In this document: positions 25,928-35,359 of the stretch, in pieces
How the letters are laid out: every line of letters begins with the position of its first letter
How positions within the stretch are numbered: the stretch's first letter is position 1
Translations under genes and position numbers: made by a program
Assembly: GCA_947475445.1 (NCBI GenBank)
Contig: CANJLC010000002.1
Coordinates: forward strand, 1-64,000
Direction: 5' to 3'
Source: Alphaproteobacteria bacterium
Lineage (GTDB): Bacteria > Pseudomonadota > Alphaproteobacteria > Micropepsales > Micropepsaceae
Length of the DNA: 64,000 bases
The notes under the pieces: model-generated
Database searches by the model: none
What the model was told of the DNA's origin: nothing
Seen by the model: only the letters and a program-made list of their open reading frames with translations

Positions 25928-27376
25928 ATGGAACAAGACGCCTATCGCCATGTCCCCTATGACATCGACATCGAGCAGGCGCTGCTGGGGTCCGTGCTGG
26001 TGGACAACCAGGCGCTGGAGCGGGTCGGCGCGCTGATCAAGCCCGAGCATTTCTACGATCCGCTGCACGCGCGCATCTATGAAACCATGACCCAGGCGTT
26101 CGAGCGCGGCTCCTTTGTCCTGACGCCGCTGACGCTGCATTCGGCGATGAAGTCCGATCCCGGCCTGGTGGAAGTGGGCGGCGTCGCCTACCTGGCGGGG
26201 CTGGCCTCGGCGGCCCCGGCCATGCCCAATGTGCGCGATTACGCCAAGATTTTGCACGATTTGTCGGTGCGCCGCGCCCTGATCCGCATCGGCGAGGATA
26301 TCGTCAATACCGCCTATGAGGCGCCCACCGAAAAAGGCCCGCAGGCCCAGATCCAGGAGGCCGAAAAGGCGCTCTATGCGGTCAGCGAGACCAACAAGTA
26401 TGGCGAAGGCGCGCTGGATTTCCATGAATCGATGCGCCGGACAATCAAGAGTGCCGAGGATGCCAAGGCGAGGGGCGGGCGCATCTCCGGCGTCACCTCC
26501 GGCTTTACGGAAATCGACAATCTGCTGGGCGGCTTGCAGCGTTCTGACCTGCTGATCCTTGCCGGACGTCCCGGCATGGGCAAGACGGCGCTGGGCACCA
26601 ACATGGCGTTTCATGCCGCCAAGGCCTATGTGGACGACATGGCGGGTGGCGCCGAGGTTTCGCGCGGCGCGCCGGTGCTGTTCTTCTCCCTGGAAATGGC
26701 GGCGCAGCAGCTCTCGGCCCGTATTCTGTCCGAGCAGACCGGCATCGAGATGTGGAAGATTCGCAACGGCAGGCTGTCCGACAGTGAATGGGAAAAATTT
26801 GTCCTGACAGTGCAGGAACTCTCCACCCTGCCGCTTTACATTGACGATACCGGCGGCATCTCCATCGCCCAGATTGCAGCCCGGGCCCGGCGCATGAAAC
26901 GCGAGAAGAAAGTTGGCCTAATAATCATCGACTATCTGCAATTGGTGGAGCCGTCGCGCCGCCACGAAAACCGGGTGCAGGAAATCACTGACGTCACCAA
27001 GGGCCTCAAAGCCCTGGCAAAGGAATTGGATGTTCCCATATTGGCGCTGTCGCAGCTGTCGCGCGGTGTGGACAGCCGCGACGACAAGCGCCCCGTGCTG
27101 TCGGACCTTCGCGAATCCGGCTCCATCGAGCAGGACGCCGACGTGGTGATGTTTGTCTACCGCGAGGAATATTATTTGGCATCGCGCGAACCCACGGCGG
27201 GGACCGCGGAACACACAACCTGGGTGGGAAAGTTGGAGAAAGCCACCAATCGTGCGGATGTGCTGGTGGAAAAGCACCGTCACGGTGCGACGCGCTCCAT
27301 CGAATTGGTCTTTGAAGCCAGCTTTACGCGGTTCAGCAATAAGGCTGACGACGCATTCGCCGAACAGCGTCACTGA
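25928..27376 (+). CDS. dnaB: Replicative DNA helicase DnaB
   Basis: The product is 482 residues. The N-terminal primase-interacting domain starts YDIDIEQALLGSVLVDNQAL; the RecA-like domain has GRPGMGKTAL (about 213-222), FFSLEMAAQQL and IIDYLQL, then SQLSRGVDSRDDKRP and DLRESGSIEQDAD. It unwinds DNA 5' to 3' at the fork as a hexamer. The ATG at 25928 is chosen because homologues begin just before the DIE-ALLGS stretch. No intein is present, and the 3' end overlaps the convergent GT25 gene by seven bases. Confidence 0.97.
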   Translation: MEQDAYRHVPYDIDIEQALLGSVLVDNQALERVGALIKPEHFYDPLHARIYETMTQAFERGSFVLTPLTLHSAMKSDPGLVEVGGVAYLAGLASAAPAMPNVRDYAKILHDLSVRRALIRIGEDIVNTAYEAPTEKGPQAQIQEAEKALYAVSETNKYGEGALDFHESMRRTIKSAEDAKARGGRISGVTSGFTEIDNLLGGLQRSDLLILAGRPGMGKTALGTNMAFHAAKAYVDDMAGGAEVSRGAPVLFFSLEMAAQQLSARILSEQTGIEMWKIRNGRLSDSEWEKFVLTVQELSTLPLYIDDTGGISIAQIAARARRMKREKKVGLIIIDYLQLVEPSRRHENRVQEITDVTKGLKALAKELDVPILALSQLSRGVDSRDDKRPVLSDLRESGSIEQDADVVMFVYREEYYLASREPTAGTAEHTTWVGKLEKATNRADVLVEKHRHGATRSIELVFEASFTRFSNKADDAFAEQRH

Positions 27377-28164
27377 TCGGTTCTTATCCGGGTGAATTTC
27401 GCCTTGCCCGTCAGCGCCAGCGCAATCTGCCTGGGCAGCAGCTTCAGGTCATAGCCAAACCGCACCAGCTCGCGCTTGATGTAGGTAAGCGTCAGCTTGC
27501 GCAGCGGCTTGCGGCTTTTTTCGATGTCCGATGGCGCGCCGACAAAATCCTTTTGCCGGGCAATGGCGGGCAGCAATTGCCAGGGCTGGAGTTCGCGGGC
27601 CAGCGGCGAATTGTTGGGATTGAACAGCAGGTGATCGACCGGCAGGGCGATGCGCTTTTGCGCCACCAGCGTCCGCGCCGCCCGGCGCGATACAATATAC
27701 GCCGCGCCGCCGGTATGGCGCGAATGCATGCGGGCCACGGCGAAGCCCGCGCCCATCTCGCGCCTTTCGATCTTGCGAAAATCCGACAGCAGAACGCTCT
27801 GGCTGGCGGGGCCGTAATGCTCCAGCTTGACCAAGTCTACGCCTGCGGGAAGCCAGCTGGTGTCTTTGAGGAACCGCGCCGCCGAGGGCGACAGGACGAC
27901 ATCGTCTTCCAGGATCACGGCATGGTCCTCGCCGCCGGCGACCAGCGCTTGCCACGCTTTTTCATGGGAGAGGAAACAGGCCTTGTCGCCGGCGGGAATT
28001 TCGCCCAGCGGGCCGGCCTGTTCGAAGCGGGCCTGGGGCAGCGCCTCAGTTTTGGCGTCCACCGCGTCGATGCGGGTGAGCGCCAGGCCCAGCCTTGCGG
28101 CTTCTGCCTGCATCGCCGCCAGCCGGTCGGGCCGCCGCGCCAGATTGATGAGGTAAATCTTCAT
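27370..28164 (-). CDS. Glycosyltransferase family 25 protein
   Basis: The product is 264 residues and starts MKIYLINLARRPDRLAAMQ, the GT25 N-terminus. ACFLSHEKAWQ (about 62-72) and ILEDDVVLS (about 84-92, DxD-like metal site) follow. The family adds galactose or glucose to lipooligosaccharide or related acceptors at the inner membrane's cytoplasmic face. It is convergent with dnaB. The acceptor is unknown. Confidence 0.88.
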   Translation of the reverse strand: MKIYLINLARRPDRLAAMQAEAARLGLALTRIDAVDAKTEALPQARFEQAGPLGEIPAGDKACFLSHEKAWQALVAGGEDHAVILEDDVVLSPSAARFLKDTSWLPAGVDLVKLEHYGPASQSVLLSDFRKIERREMGAGFAVARMHSRHTGGAAYIVSRRAARTLVAQKRIALPVDHLLFNPNNSPLARELQPWQLLPAIARQKDFVGAPSDIEKSRKPLRKLTLTYIKRELVRFGYDLKLLPRQIALALTGKAKFTRIRTDQ

Positions 28165-28318
28165 CCAAACGCCTTATGGGGCATGGCAGGGCAAAGCGCA
28201 ATTTGCCCCCAATTTTGCCAAAAAGTGTCTAGAATGAAGAACTTGTCAGGGCCCGCGCTTTGTGGGATTTGCCGTAGGCCTTTATGATCGCGAAGCCCAA
28301 GCTGGAAGACCGTCCCTG

Positions 28319-28981
28319 GTGACCCAAGACATGCTGGTCTTTCCCGATGTGCGGATGCGCCAGCGCCCCAATGCCGGGGAACGCCAGCGCCTGATCCGGC
28401 GCGACATGGTGGCCTGGACGCTGGTGGCGCTGATCCATGTGCTGTTCATCGCGCTGCTGACGATTTCCCTGGTGCAGAACCGCGAGCGCTTTGGCCGCCG
28501 CACCGCCATCGAAACCATCCTGGACTTTACCTTCCTGCACCGGTCCAATGCACCGCCGGTCAATTTGATCGAGCCGGATGTGGTGGATGCGCAGGCGCCC
28601 GACATCAGCGCCGCCCCCATCACCGTCACGCCCAAGCCGATTGAAAAGCTGCCCGAGAACGCGCCGGTCAGCGATGCCGATGTGCTGGGCTCCATCGGCC
28701 AGGCGCTGGCCTGCGGCGCCGGCAATTTTGAAAACCTCAACCCGGCGCAGCAGGCGCGCTGCCGCCGCCAGCCCTGGCAGGGCGCGCGCCTGCCCAATGG
28801 CACCATCGTGCTGGACGCAACCCCAAGGCTCGCGGTGCCGCAGGTGCAGGTGACCGGCGCCGAGGCCTTGCGCCGCCAGATGCAGACCAATTCCGGCTGT
28901 CCCATTATTTCCAACCGGCCCTGCCTCTCCAACATGTTCGATGGCGGCATCAGCGCCACCGGCGTTCCAGATCCGCATTAG
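28319..28981 (+). CDS. Single-pass membrane protein of unknown function
   Basis: The product is about 220 residues. A single hydrophobic helix (WTLVALIHVLFIALLTISLV) lies near residues 32-51, preceded by a basic stretch, so the long C-terminal part is probably periplasmic. That part is rich in Pro/Ala/Asp and has four cysteines, two close to the end. I chose GTG at 28319, since GGAAG precedes it; ATG at 28331 is an alternative. It abuts alr directly (TAG followed by ATG), which suggests one operon. Confidence 0.6.
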   Translation: MTQDMLVFPDVRMRQRPNAGERQRLIRRDMVAWTLVALIHVLFIALLTISLVQNRERFGRRTAIETILDFTFLHRSNAPPVNLIEPDVVDAQAPDISAAPITVTPKPIEKLPENAPVSDADVLGSIGQALACGAGNFENLNPAQQARCRRQPWQGARLPNGTIVLDATPRLAVPQVQVTGAEALRRQMQTNSGCPIISNRPCLSNMFDGGISATGVPDPH

Positions 28982-30076
28982 ATGGAAACGAATTTCGACG
29001 CGGCGACTCTGACGGTGCGGCTGGGGGCGATTGCCGGCAATTACCGCACCTTGAAAAACCTGGCGAGCGGCGCGGCGCTTGCCGGCGTGGTCAAGGCCGA
29101 TGGCTATGGCCTGGGCGCGGCACAGGTGGCGCCGGCGCTGGCGGGCGTGGGCTGCGATACCTTCTTCGTGGCGCGCCTGGCGGAAGGCGTGGCGTTGCGT
29201 CCGCTTGTGCCCAAGGCGCGCATCTTTGTGCTGGACGGCGCATCGCAGGACGCGGCGGCGGCGCTGATCGCCCATAACCTCACGCCGGTTCTGAATGATC
29301 TGTCGCAAATCGCGGCATGGTCCGCGGCGGCAAAATCCGCGCGGCTGGATTGTGCGATCCATGTTGATACCGGCATGAACCGCCTGGGCCTGCCCCAGCC
29401 GGAACTGGCCATGCTGGCGGCGGAATGGAAATCGCGGCTGGCCGGTCTCAATCTTGTGCTGCTGATGAGCCATCTGGCCTGCAGCGACGAACCCGGCAAC
29501 GCCATGAATGGCGAACAGCTTTCGCGCTTCCGCGCCGCGCTTGCCATGCTGCCGCCAACCCCCGCCAGCCTGGCGGCATCGGGCGGCATTCTTCTGGGGA
29601 AGGAGTATCTGTTCGACCTGGCGCGGCCGGGCGTGTCGCTGTATGGCGCAAACCCCCAGCCGGGCGGCAAGAATCCGGTAAGCCCGGTGGCGGTCCTGAA
29701 GGCCCGGGTGCTGCAGACCCGCCGAATCGACAAGGGGGAAAGCGTGGGCTATGGCGCCACATTCCGCGCCAAAAGGCCCAGCCTGATTGCCACATTGGCG
29801 CTGGGATATGCCGATGGCATCCTCAGGGCGCTGTCGGGCAAAGGCCTGGCTTTCGCCGCTGGCAAGTCTGTGCCAATGGTGGGGCGGGTTTCGATGGACT
29901 TGATCGGCCTGGATGTTACCGATGCCGGTCCCGTGAAAGCAGGAGACGAAGTGGAATTGCTGGGCGACCATATTTTGCTGGATGATGTCGCGCTTGCGGC
30001 AGGCACCAACGCCTATGAAATCCTCACCAGCCTGGGCCGCCGCATCACGCGCCATTATACGGATCACGCCGCATGA
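28982..30076 (+). CDS. alr: Alanine racemase
   Basis: The product is 364 residues. The PLP lysine is Lys38 in VVKADGYGLG; the second catalytic base is Tyr257 in VGYGATF. HVDTGMNRLG and the RVSMDLIGLDV stretch are conserved. It interconverts L- and D-alanine for peptidoglycan. It starts immediately after the upstream stop and overlaps mlaE by four bases. Confidence 0.95.
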   Translation: METNFDAATLTVRLGAIAGNYRTLKNLASGAALAGVVKADGYGLGAAQVAPALAGVGCDTFFVARLAEGVALRPLVPKARIFVLDGASQDAAAALIAHNLTPVLNDLSQIAAWSAAAKSARLDCAIHVDTGMNRLGLPQPELAMLAAEWKSRLAGLNLVLLMSHLACSDEPGNAMNGEQLSRFRAALAMLPPTPASLAASGGILLGKEYLFDLARPGVSLYGANPQPGGKNPVSPVAVLKARVLQTRRIDKGESVGYGATFRAKRPSLIATLALGYADGILRALSGKGLAFAAGKSVPMVGRVSMDLIGLDVTDAGPVKAGDEVELLGDHILLDDVALAAGTNAYEILTSLGRRITRHYTDHAA

Positions 30077-30846
30077 ATTTCCTCGCAGGCATCGGACGCG
30101 CCGTTCTCAGTCTCCTGGCGGAAATCGGGCGGCTGGCCAGCTTCACCGCCCGCAGCATTGCCGCGCTGGTGAGCCCGCCCATCTACAGCCGCCTGATCGG
30201 CCAGCAAATCATGCGCATCGGCTATTTCTCGCTGCCAGTGGTGGGCCTGACCGCCTTCTTCACCGGCGGCGCGCTGGCGCTGCAGATTTACCTGGGCGGC
30301 AACCGCTATGGCGCCGAAGCCATCGTGCCGCAGATCGTGGTGCTGGGCATCACTCGCGAGCTCGGGCCTGTCATTGCGGGCCTGATGGTGGCCGGGCGCG
30401 TCGCCGCCGCCATTGCCGCCGAAATCGGCACCATGAAGGTGACCGAGCAGATTGATGCCCTCACCACCCTGGCCACCAACCCGATCAAGTATCTGGTGGT
30501 GCCGCGCCTGGTGGCCGCCGTGGTCACCATGCCGATCCTGGTCGCCATCGCCGACAGCATCGGCGTGTTCGGCGGCTATGTCGTCGCCACCCAGAGCCTG
30601 GGCTTCACCGGCTCGATCTACCTCAAGAACACGATGGATTTCGCCACCCGGCAGGACATCACCTCCGGCCTTATCAAGGCGGCGGTGTTCGGTTTCGTCA
30701 TCGCCCTGATGGGCTGCTACAACGGCTTCAATTCCAAGGGCGGCGCCCAGGGCGTGGGCCGCGCCACCACCAGCGCCGTGGTCTCCGCCTCGATCCTGAT
30801 CCTGGCCGCCAACTACATCCTCACCTCGGTCCTGTTCAACAAATGA
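30073..30846 (+). CDS. mlaE: MlaE-family phospholipid ABC transporter permease
   Basis: The product is 257 residues with five or six membrane helices. The conserved MlaE core is visible: GITRELGPVIAGLMVAGRV followed by AAEIGTMKVTEQIDAL, and GCYNGFNSKGGAQGVGRAT in the second cytoplasmic loop. MlaE forms the permease of the system that moves phospholipids between inner and outer membranes. The ATG overlaps the alr stop, and the end overlaps mlaF by four bases. Confidence 0.93.
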   Translation: MNFLAGIGRAVLSLLAEIGRLASFTARSIAALVSPPIYSRLIGQQIMRIGYFSLPVVGLTAFFTGGALALQIYLGGNRYGAEAIVPQIVVLGITRELGPVIAGLMVAGRVAAAIAAEIGTMKVTEQIDALTTLATNPIKYLVVPRLVAAVVTMPILVAIADSIGVFGGYVVATQSLGFTGSIYLKNTMDFATRQDITSGLIKAAVFGFVIALMGCYNGFNSKGGAQGVGRATTSAVVSASILILAANYILTSVLFNK

Positions 30847-31610
30847 CAGCGAAAATCCAGCTCATCGGCGTCAAGAAAAGCTTCGGCTCCAAGCAGGTGC
30901 TGAACGGCATCGACCTGACCATCGAGAAAGGCTCCTCGCTGGTGGTGATCGGCGGCTCGGGCACCGGCAAGTCGGTGATGATCAAATGCGTGCTGGGCAT
31001 CATCACGCCCGACGAAGGCACCATCCTGGTGGATGGCCAGGACGTCACCCATCTGCGCGGCAGCGCGCGCGAGCCGGTGATGAAGAAATTCGGCATGCTG
31101 TTCCAGGGCGGGGCGCTGTTCGACAGCTTGCCGGTGTGGGAAAATGTGGCCTTCGGCCTGATCCAGGGCCGCGGCATGAAGCGCAGCATAGCGCGCGATG
31201 TGGCGATCCGCAGCCTTGCCAAGGTTGGCCTTCCCGAGGATGTCGCCTTCCTGTCGCCCGCCGAATTGTCGGGCGGCATGCAAAAGCGCGTCGGCCTGGC
31301 CCGCGCCATCGCGGTGGACCCGGAAATCATTTTCTTCGACGAACCGACCACGGGCCTTGATCCCATCATGGCCGACATCATCAACAGCCTGATCGCCTCC
31401 ACCGTGAAGGATGTCGGCGCCACGGCGCTTTCCATCACCCATGACATGGCCAGCGCGCGGAAGATTTCCGACCACATCGCCATGCTCTATGCCGGCAAGA
31501 TCATCTGGACCGGACCGACCAGCCAGATCGACAATAGCGGCAACCCCTATGTGGACCAGTTCATCCACGGCCGGGCCGAAGGTCCGATAAAAATGGCCGT
31601 CAAGGCGTAG
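30843..31610 (+). CDS. mlaF: MlaF-family phospholipid ABC transporter ATPase
   Basis: The product is 255 residues with Walker A GGSGTGKS (37-44), the ABC signature ELSGGMQKRVGLA, Walker B IIFFDEPTTGLDP and an H-loop THDM. The LFQGGALFDSLPVWENVAF stretch is the distinctive Q-loop of the Mla group. It energises MlaE. The periplasmic substrate-binding MlaD, usually next in the operon, is not in this window. Confidence 0.93.
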   Translation: MTAKIQLIGVKKSFGSKQVLNGIDLTIEKGSSLVVIGGSGTGKSVMIKCVLGIITPDEGTILVDGQDVTHLRGSAREPVMKKFGMLFQGGALFDSLPVWENVAFGLIQGRGMKRSIARDVAIRSLAKVGLPEDVAFLSPAELSGGMQKRVGLARAIAVDPEIIFFDEPTTGLDPIMADIINSLIASTVKDVGATALSITHDMASARKISDHIAMLYAGKIIWTGPTSQIDNSGNPYVDQFIHGRAEGPIKMAVKA

Positions 31611-31631
31611 CCTTTGAGGGCCTTTAAAAGA

Positions 31632-31695
31632 GCCCATCAAGATGGGTGAGGCGCGACCGGCGTAGCCGGGCAAATCGGTCCAGTGGACCGATTTG
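31632..31695. repeat. Twin hairpin intergenic element
   Basis: Between mlaF and radA lie CCCATC-AA-GATGGG (31633-31646) and CAAATCGGTCC-AGT-GGACCGATTTG (31671-31695). The second has 11-bp arms and the same GGTCC-three bases-GGACC centre as a hairpin at 44636-44658. They may be a dispersed repeat, mRNA-end stabilisers or a terminator without a T tract. Confidence 0.6.
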
Positions 31696-31811
31696 AGCGC
31701 CGAATGGTCCATAGCGACAGCGTATGGACGGCTTGGGCGAGCGGCCGGGGGGCAAAGCCTAGGCCTTCCGGTTGGCCTTGACTTTTTGTTCTCTTTTTGT
31801 ACCCATCAGCC

Positions 31812-33209
31812 ATGGGCAAATCATCCCCCGTCTTCGCCTGCCAGACCTGCGGCGCCACCGCGCCCAAATGGTCGGGAAAGTGCGAGGCCTGCGGGGGCTG
31901 GAACACCATCACCGAGGAGGGGGCTGCGCCCCCCGTCGGCAGCGGGGCGACCCGACGGGCCAAGGGGCGCAAATTCGCGCTGGAGGACCTCAAGACGGAA
32001 GACGCGCCGCCGCCGCGCCGCATCACCGGCATCGTCGAGTTTGACCGCGTCACCGGCGGCGGGCTGGTGCCGGGCAGCGCCATATTGGTGGGCGGCGATC
32101 CGGGCATCGGAAAATCCACCATAATTCTCCAGGCGCTGGGCGAATATGTGAAAAGCGGCGGCCACGCCATCTACATCTCGGGCGAAGAAGCCATGGCGCA
32201 GGTGCGCATGCGCGCCGCCCGCATGGGGCTTTCCGATGCGCCGCTGATGCTGGGCGCAGCGACAAACGTCGAAGACATTCTCGCTACCCTGGAAGCGGGA
32301 AGGCCGCCCGGCATCATCGCCATCGATTCCATCCAGACGCTGTGGACTGCCTCGCTGGAGGCCGCTCCCGGCACAATCGCGCAGGTGCGCACCGCCAGTT
32401 TCGACCTTGTGCGCTATGCCAAATCCTCCGGCGCGGCGCTGATCCTGGTGGGCCATGTCACCAAGGACGGCCAGATCGCCGGACCCAAGGCAGTGGAGCA
32501 TCTGGTGGATGCGGTGCTGTATTTCGAGGGCGAGCGCGGCCATCATTTCCGCGTGCTGCGGGCGGTGAAAAACCGCTTCGGCCCCACCGATGAAATCGGC
32601 GTGTTCGAGATGACGGGCAGGGGCCTGGCCGAAGTCGCCAATCCGTCCGCCTTGTTCCTGAGCGACCGCGACAGTGTTGCCCCCGGCACGGCCGTCTTTG
32701 CGGGCCTTGAAGGCACCCGCCCGCTTCTGTGCGAAATCCAGGCGCTGGTGGCGGCCGCCAGCTATGGCACGCCAAGGCGGGCCGTGGTGGGCTGGGATTC
32801 GGCCCGGCTGGCCATGATCATGGCCGTGCTGGATGCCCGGGCCGGGGTTGGAATCGGGGCCTGCGATGTCTATCTGAACGTGGCCGGCGGCTTGAAAGTC
32901 GCCGAGCCGGCTGCCGACCTGGCCGCCGCCGCCGCCCTGATTTCATCCTTTGGGGGAGAGCCCTTGCCCCGCGACACCGTGTTTTTTGGCGAGATTTCCC
33001 TGTCCGGCGACATCCGCCCGGTGCCCCAGGCGGAACTGCGCCTGAAAGAGGCCGCCAAGCTGGGTTTCAAGGCCGCCTATATCCCCAAGGGCACCCGCTG
33101 CGAGGGCACCGGCCTGAAATTAACCGAGATTACCAGCGTTTCGGACCTGCTGATCTTTGCGGGAACCGGGCGCGAAAAACGCAGGAGCGTGGTAGACTCG
33201 AATCGATGA
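31812..33209 (+). CDS. radA: DNA repair protein RadA
   Basis: The product is 465 residues. It has an N-terminal zinc finger (Cys10, Cys13, Cys24, Cys27), a RecA-like ATPase with GGDPGIGKS at about 94-102, the RadA-specific VKNRFGPTDE motif and a C-terminal Lon-like domain with a conserved GDIRPVPQAE stretch. RadA is a branch-migration helicase in homologous recombination. The ATG at 31812 places the zinc finger where homologues have it. It overlaps cvpA by four bases. Confidence 0.96.
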   Translation: MGKSSPVFACQTCGATAPKWSGKCEACGGWNTITEEGAAPPVGSGATRRAKGRKFALEDLKTEDAPPPRRITGIVEFDRVTGGGLVPGSAILVGGDPGIGKSTIILQALGEYVKSGGHAIYISGEEAMAQVRMRAARMGLSDAPLMLGAATNVEDILATLEAGRPPGIIAIDSIQTLWTASLEAAPGTIAQVRTASFDLVRYAKSSGAALILVGHVTKDGQIAGPKAVEHLVDAVLYFEGERGHHFRVLRAVKNRFGPTDEIGVFEMTGRGLAEVANPSALFLSDRDSVAPGTAVFAGLEGTRPLLCEIQALVAAASYGTPRRAVVGWDSARLAMIMAVLDARAGVGIGACDVYLNVAGGLKVAEPAADLAAAAALISSFGGEPLPRDTVFFGEISLSGDIRPVPQAELRLKEAAKLGFKAAYIPKGTRCEGTGLKLTEITSVSDLLIFAGTGREKRRSVVDSNR

Positions 33210-33889
33210 ATCTGCCCTTCACCTTTATCGACTTTCTGGTCGTCCTGGTGATCATCGTTTCGGCCGGCTATGCCGCATACCGCGGTTTCCTGTCCGAGAC
33301 GCTGACGATTTTCGCTTGGGCATCCGCCGCCTTTGCCACCCTCTATTTCGGTCCCTGGGTCGTGCCCATGGCGCGCAGCATGATCGCCTCGCCCTGGCTG
33401 GGTTCCATCGCCGCCTATGCCGGCTGCTTTCTGGTGGTGTTCATTCCGCTATCCTTCATGAGCCACCGCTTTTCGCAGAGCGTGAAGAATTCGCCCATCG
33501 GGCCGCTGGACCGCGCCATGGGCATCGCCTTTGGCGTGGTGCGCGGGCTGATCGTGGTGGGGCTGGCCTACCTGGCTTTCACCTACTACACGCCCATCCG
33601 CCAGCAGCCCGCCTGGCTGCTAAATGCGCGCACCCTGCCCATCATGCAATCCACCGCCCAGGCCATGCTGGCGGTGGTTCCCAACCAGACGCCCCGCGAT
33701 TACGTGGCGGACGGCCCCGCAGCGCCGCGTTCTGATGACGATTTGGGCAACCTGATCCGCCGCCAGAACAGCCAGGCCAATGTCGTGCATGAACCTGCGC
33801 CAAAAAGCGCCGGAAAAGGCTATGGCTCCAACGACCGCCGCGCGTTAGACAGGCTTTTCGAGACGTCCGGCGGAAAAGGCAATCCATGA
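33206..33889 (+). CDS. cvpA: CvpA-family membrane protein
   Basis: The product is 227 residues with four membrane helices: FTFIDFLVVLVIIVSAGYAAYRGF in the first, and the family's GPLDRAMGIAFGVVRGLIVV before the fourth. A hydrophilic C-terminal tail of about 70 residues follows. CvpA is an inner-membrane protein needed for colicin V production and envelope stress tolerance, and typically precedes purF. It overlaps both radA and purF by four bases. Confidence 0.9.
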   Translation: MNLPFTFIDFLVVLVIIVSAGYAAYRGFLSETLTIFAWASAAFATLYFGPWVVPMARSMIASPWLGSIAAYAGCFLVVFIPLSFMSHRFSQSVKNSPIGPLDRAMGIAFGVVRGLIVVGLAYLAFTYYTPIRQQPAWLLNARTLPIMQSTAQAMLAVVPNQTPRDYVADGPAAPRSDDDLGNLIRRQNSQANVVHEPAPKSAGKGYGSNDRRALDRLFETSGGKGNP

Positions 33890-35355
33890 CCGGTCTTGGC
33901 GACCAAAAAGACCTGTTCGACGGCGAGACGTTGCATGAGGAATGCGGCGTGTTCGGCATTTACGGACATCCCGACGCCGGCGCCTTGTCGGTGCTGGGCC
34001 TGCACGCCCTGCAGCATCGCGGCCAGGAAGCCGCGGGCATCGTCATGTTCGACAATGGCCAGTTCATCGCCGAGCGCCATGCCGGGCTGGTGGGCGACGT
34101 GTTCGGCCGCAATTCCAGCGCCGCGCGCAACCTCAAGGGCAGCTTCGCCGTCGGCCATGTGCGCTATTCCACGGCGGGCGGCTCCAACGCCCGCAACATC
34201 CAGCCCATCTTCGCCGACCTGGCGGGCGGCGGCTTGGCCATCGCCCATAACGGCAATTTGACCAACGCCCATACGCTGCGCACCGAACTGGTGGCGCAGG
34301 GCGCGATCTTCCAGAGCACCTCCGACACCGAAACCATCGTCCATTTGGCCGCGCGCAGCCCCTGCATCCGCATCGTCGACAAGCTGATCGACGCGCTGAA
34401 GCAGGTGGAAGGCGCCTATTCGCTGGTGGCGCTGACCAGCAAGAAGCTGATCGGCGTGCGCGATCCCCATGGCGTGCGGCCGCTGGTGCTGGGCATGCTG
34501 GAAGGCGCGCCCATCCTGGCCTCGGAAAGCTGCGCCCTCGACATCATCGGCGCGCAGTTCGTGCGCGATGTCGCGCCGGGCGAGATGGTGGTGATCGACA
34601 AGGACGGCATTGAAAGCCATTTCCCCTTCAAGCCGCAGGCGCACCGCTTCTGCGTCTTTGAATATATCTATTTCGCGCGGCCCGATTCCACGGTGGAAGG
34701 CCGCAACGTCTATGAATCGCGCAAGCGCATCGGCCAGGTGCTGGCGCAGGAATCGCCCGCCGCCGCCGACATGGTGATCCCGGTGCCCGATTCCGGCGTG
34801 CCCGCCGCGCTGGGCTTCGCCAACGAGGCGGGCATCGATTTCGAGCTGGGCATCATCCGCAACCATTATGTCGGCCGCACCTTCATCGAGCCGTCCGACC
34901 GCATCCGCCATCTGGGCGTGCGCCTCAAGCACAATCCCAACCGCGCCATGCTCAAGGGCAAGCGCGTGGTGCTGGTGGATGACAGCATCGTGCGCGGCAC
35001 CACCTCCAAGAAGATCGTCGAGATGGTGCGCGACGCCGGCGCCCTGGAAGTGCATTTCCGGGTGGCTTCGCCGCCCACCACACATTCCTGCTTCTATGGC
35101 GTGGACACGCCCAACACCGACGATCTCCTGGCGCACCGCATGGATGTCGAAGGCATGCGCCGCTTCATCGGCGCGGATTCGCTGGCCTTCATCTCGATGG
35201 ACGGGCTTTACCGTGCCATGCAGAAGCCGGCCCGCGACGCGCAGAATCCCGGCTATTGCGATGCCTGCTTCTCGGGCCAGTATCCCATCGAGCTGACGGA
35301 TATTTCCGGCGGCGCCCGCGACCGCCAGCTGTCGCTGCTTGCCGACGTCGCCTGA
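33886..35355 (+). CDS. purF: Amidophosphoribosyltransferase
   Basis: The product is 489 residues. The catalytic N-terminal-nucleophile Cys is Cys20 in EECGVFGIYG, so a propeptide of 19 residues must be removed, as in the Bacillus-type enzyme. The PRPP loop VVLVDDSIVRGTTS is conserved; Cys pairs near the C-terminus (SCFYGVD, DACFSG) could bind an Fe-S cluster as in Bacillus PurF. It catalyses the first step of purine synthesis. Its four-base overlap with cvpA is a classic arrangement. Confidence 0.96.
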   Translation: MTGLGDQKDLFDGETLHEECGVFGIYGHPDAGALSVLGLHALQHRGQEAAGIVMFDNGQFIAERHAGLVGDVFGRNSSAARNLKGSFAVGHVRYSTAGGSNARNIQPIFADLAGGGLAIAHNGNLTNAHTLRTELVAQGAIFQSTSDTETIVHLAARSPCIRIVDKLIDALKQVEGAYSLVALTSKKLIGVRDPHGVRPLVLGMLEGAPILASESCALDIIGAQFVRDVAPGEMVVIDKDGIESHFPFKPQAHRFCVFEYIYFARPDSTVEGRNVYESRKRIGQVLAQESPAAADMVIPVPDSGVPAALGFANEAGIDFELGIIRNHYVGRTFIEPSDRIRHLGVRLKHNPNRAMLKGKRVVLVDDSIVRGTTSKKIVEMVRDAGALEVHFRVASPPTTHSCFYGVDTPNTDDLLAHRMDVEGMRRFIGADSLAFISMDGLYRAMQKPARDAQNPGYCDACFSGQYPIELTDISGGARDRQLSLLADVA

Positions 35356-35359
35356 GCCA

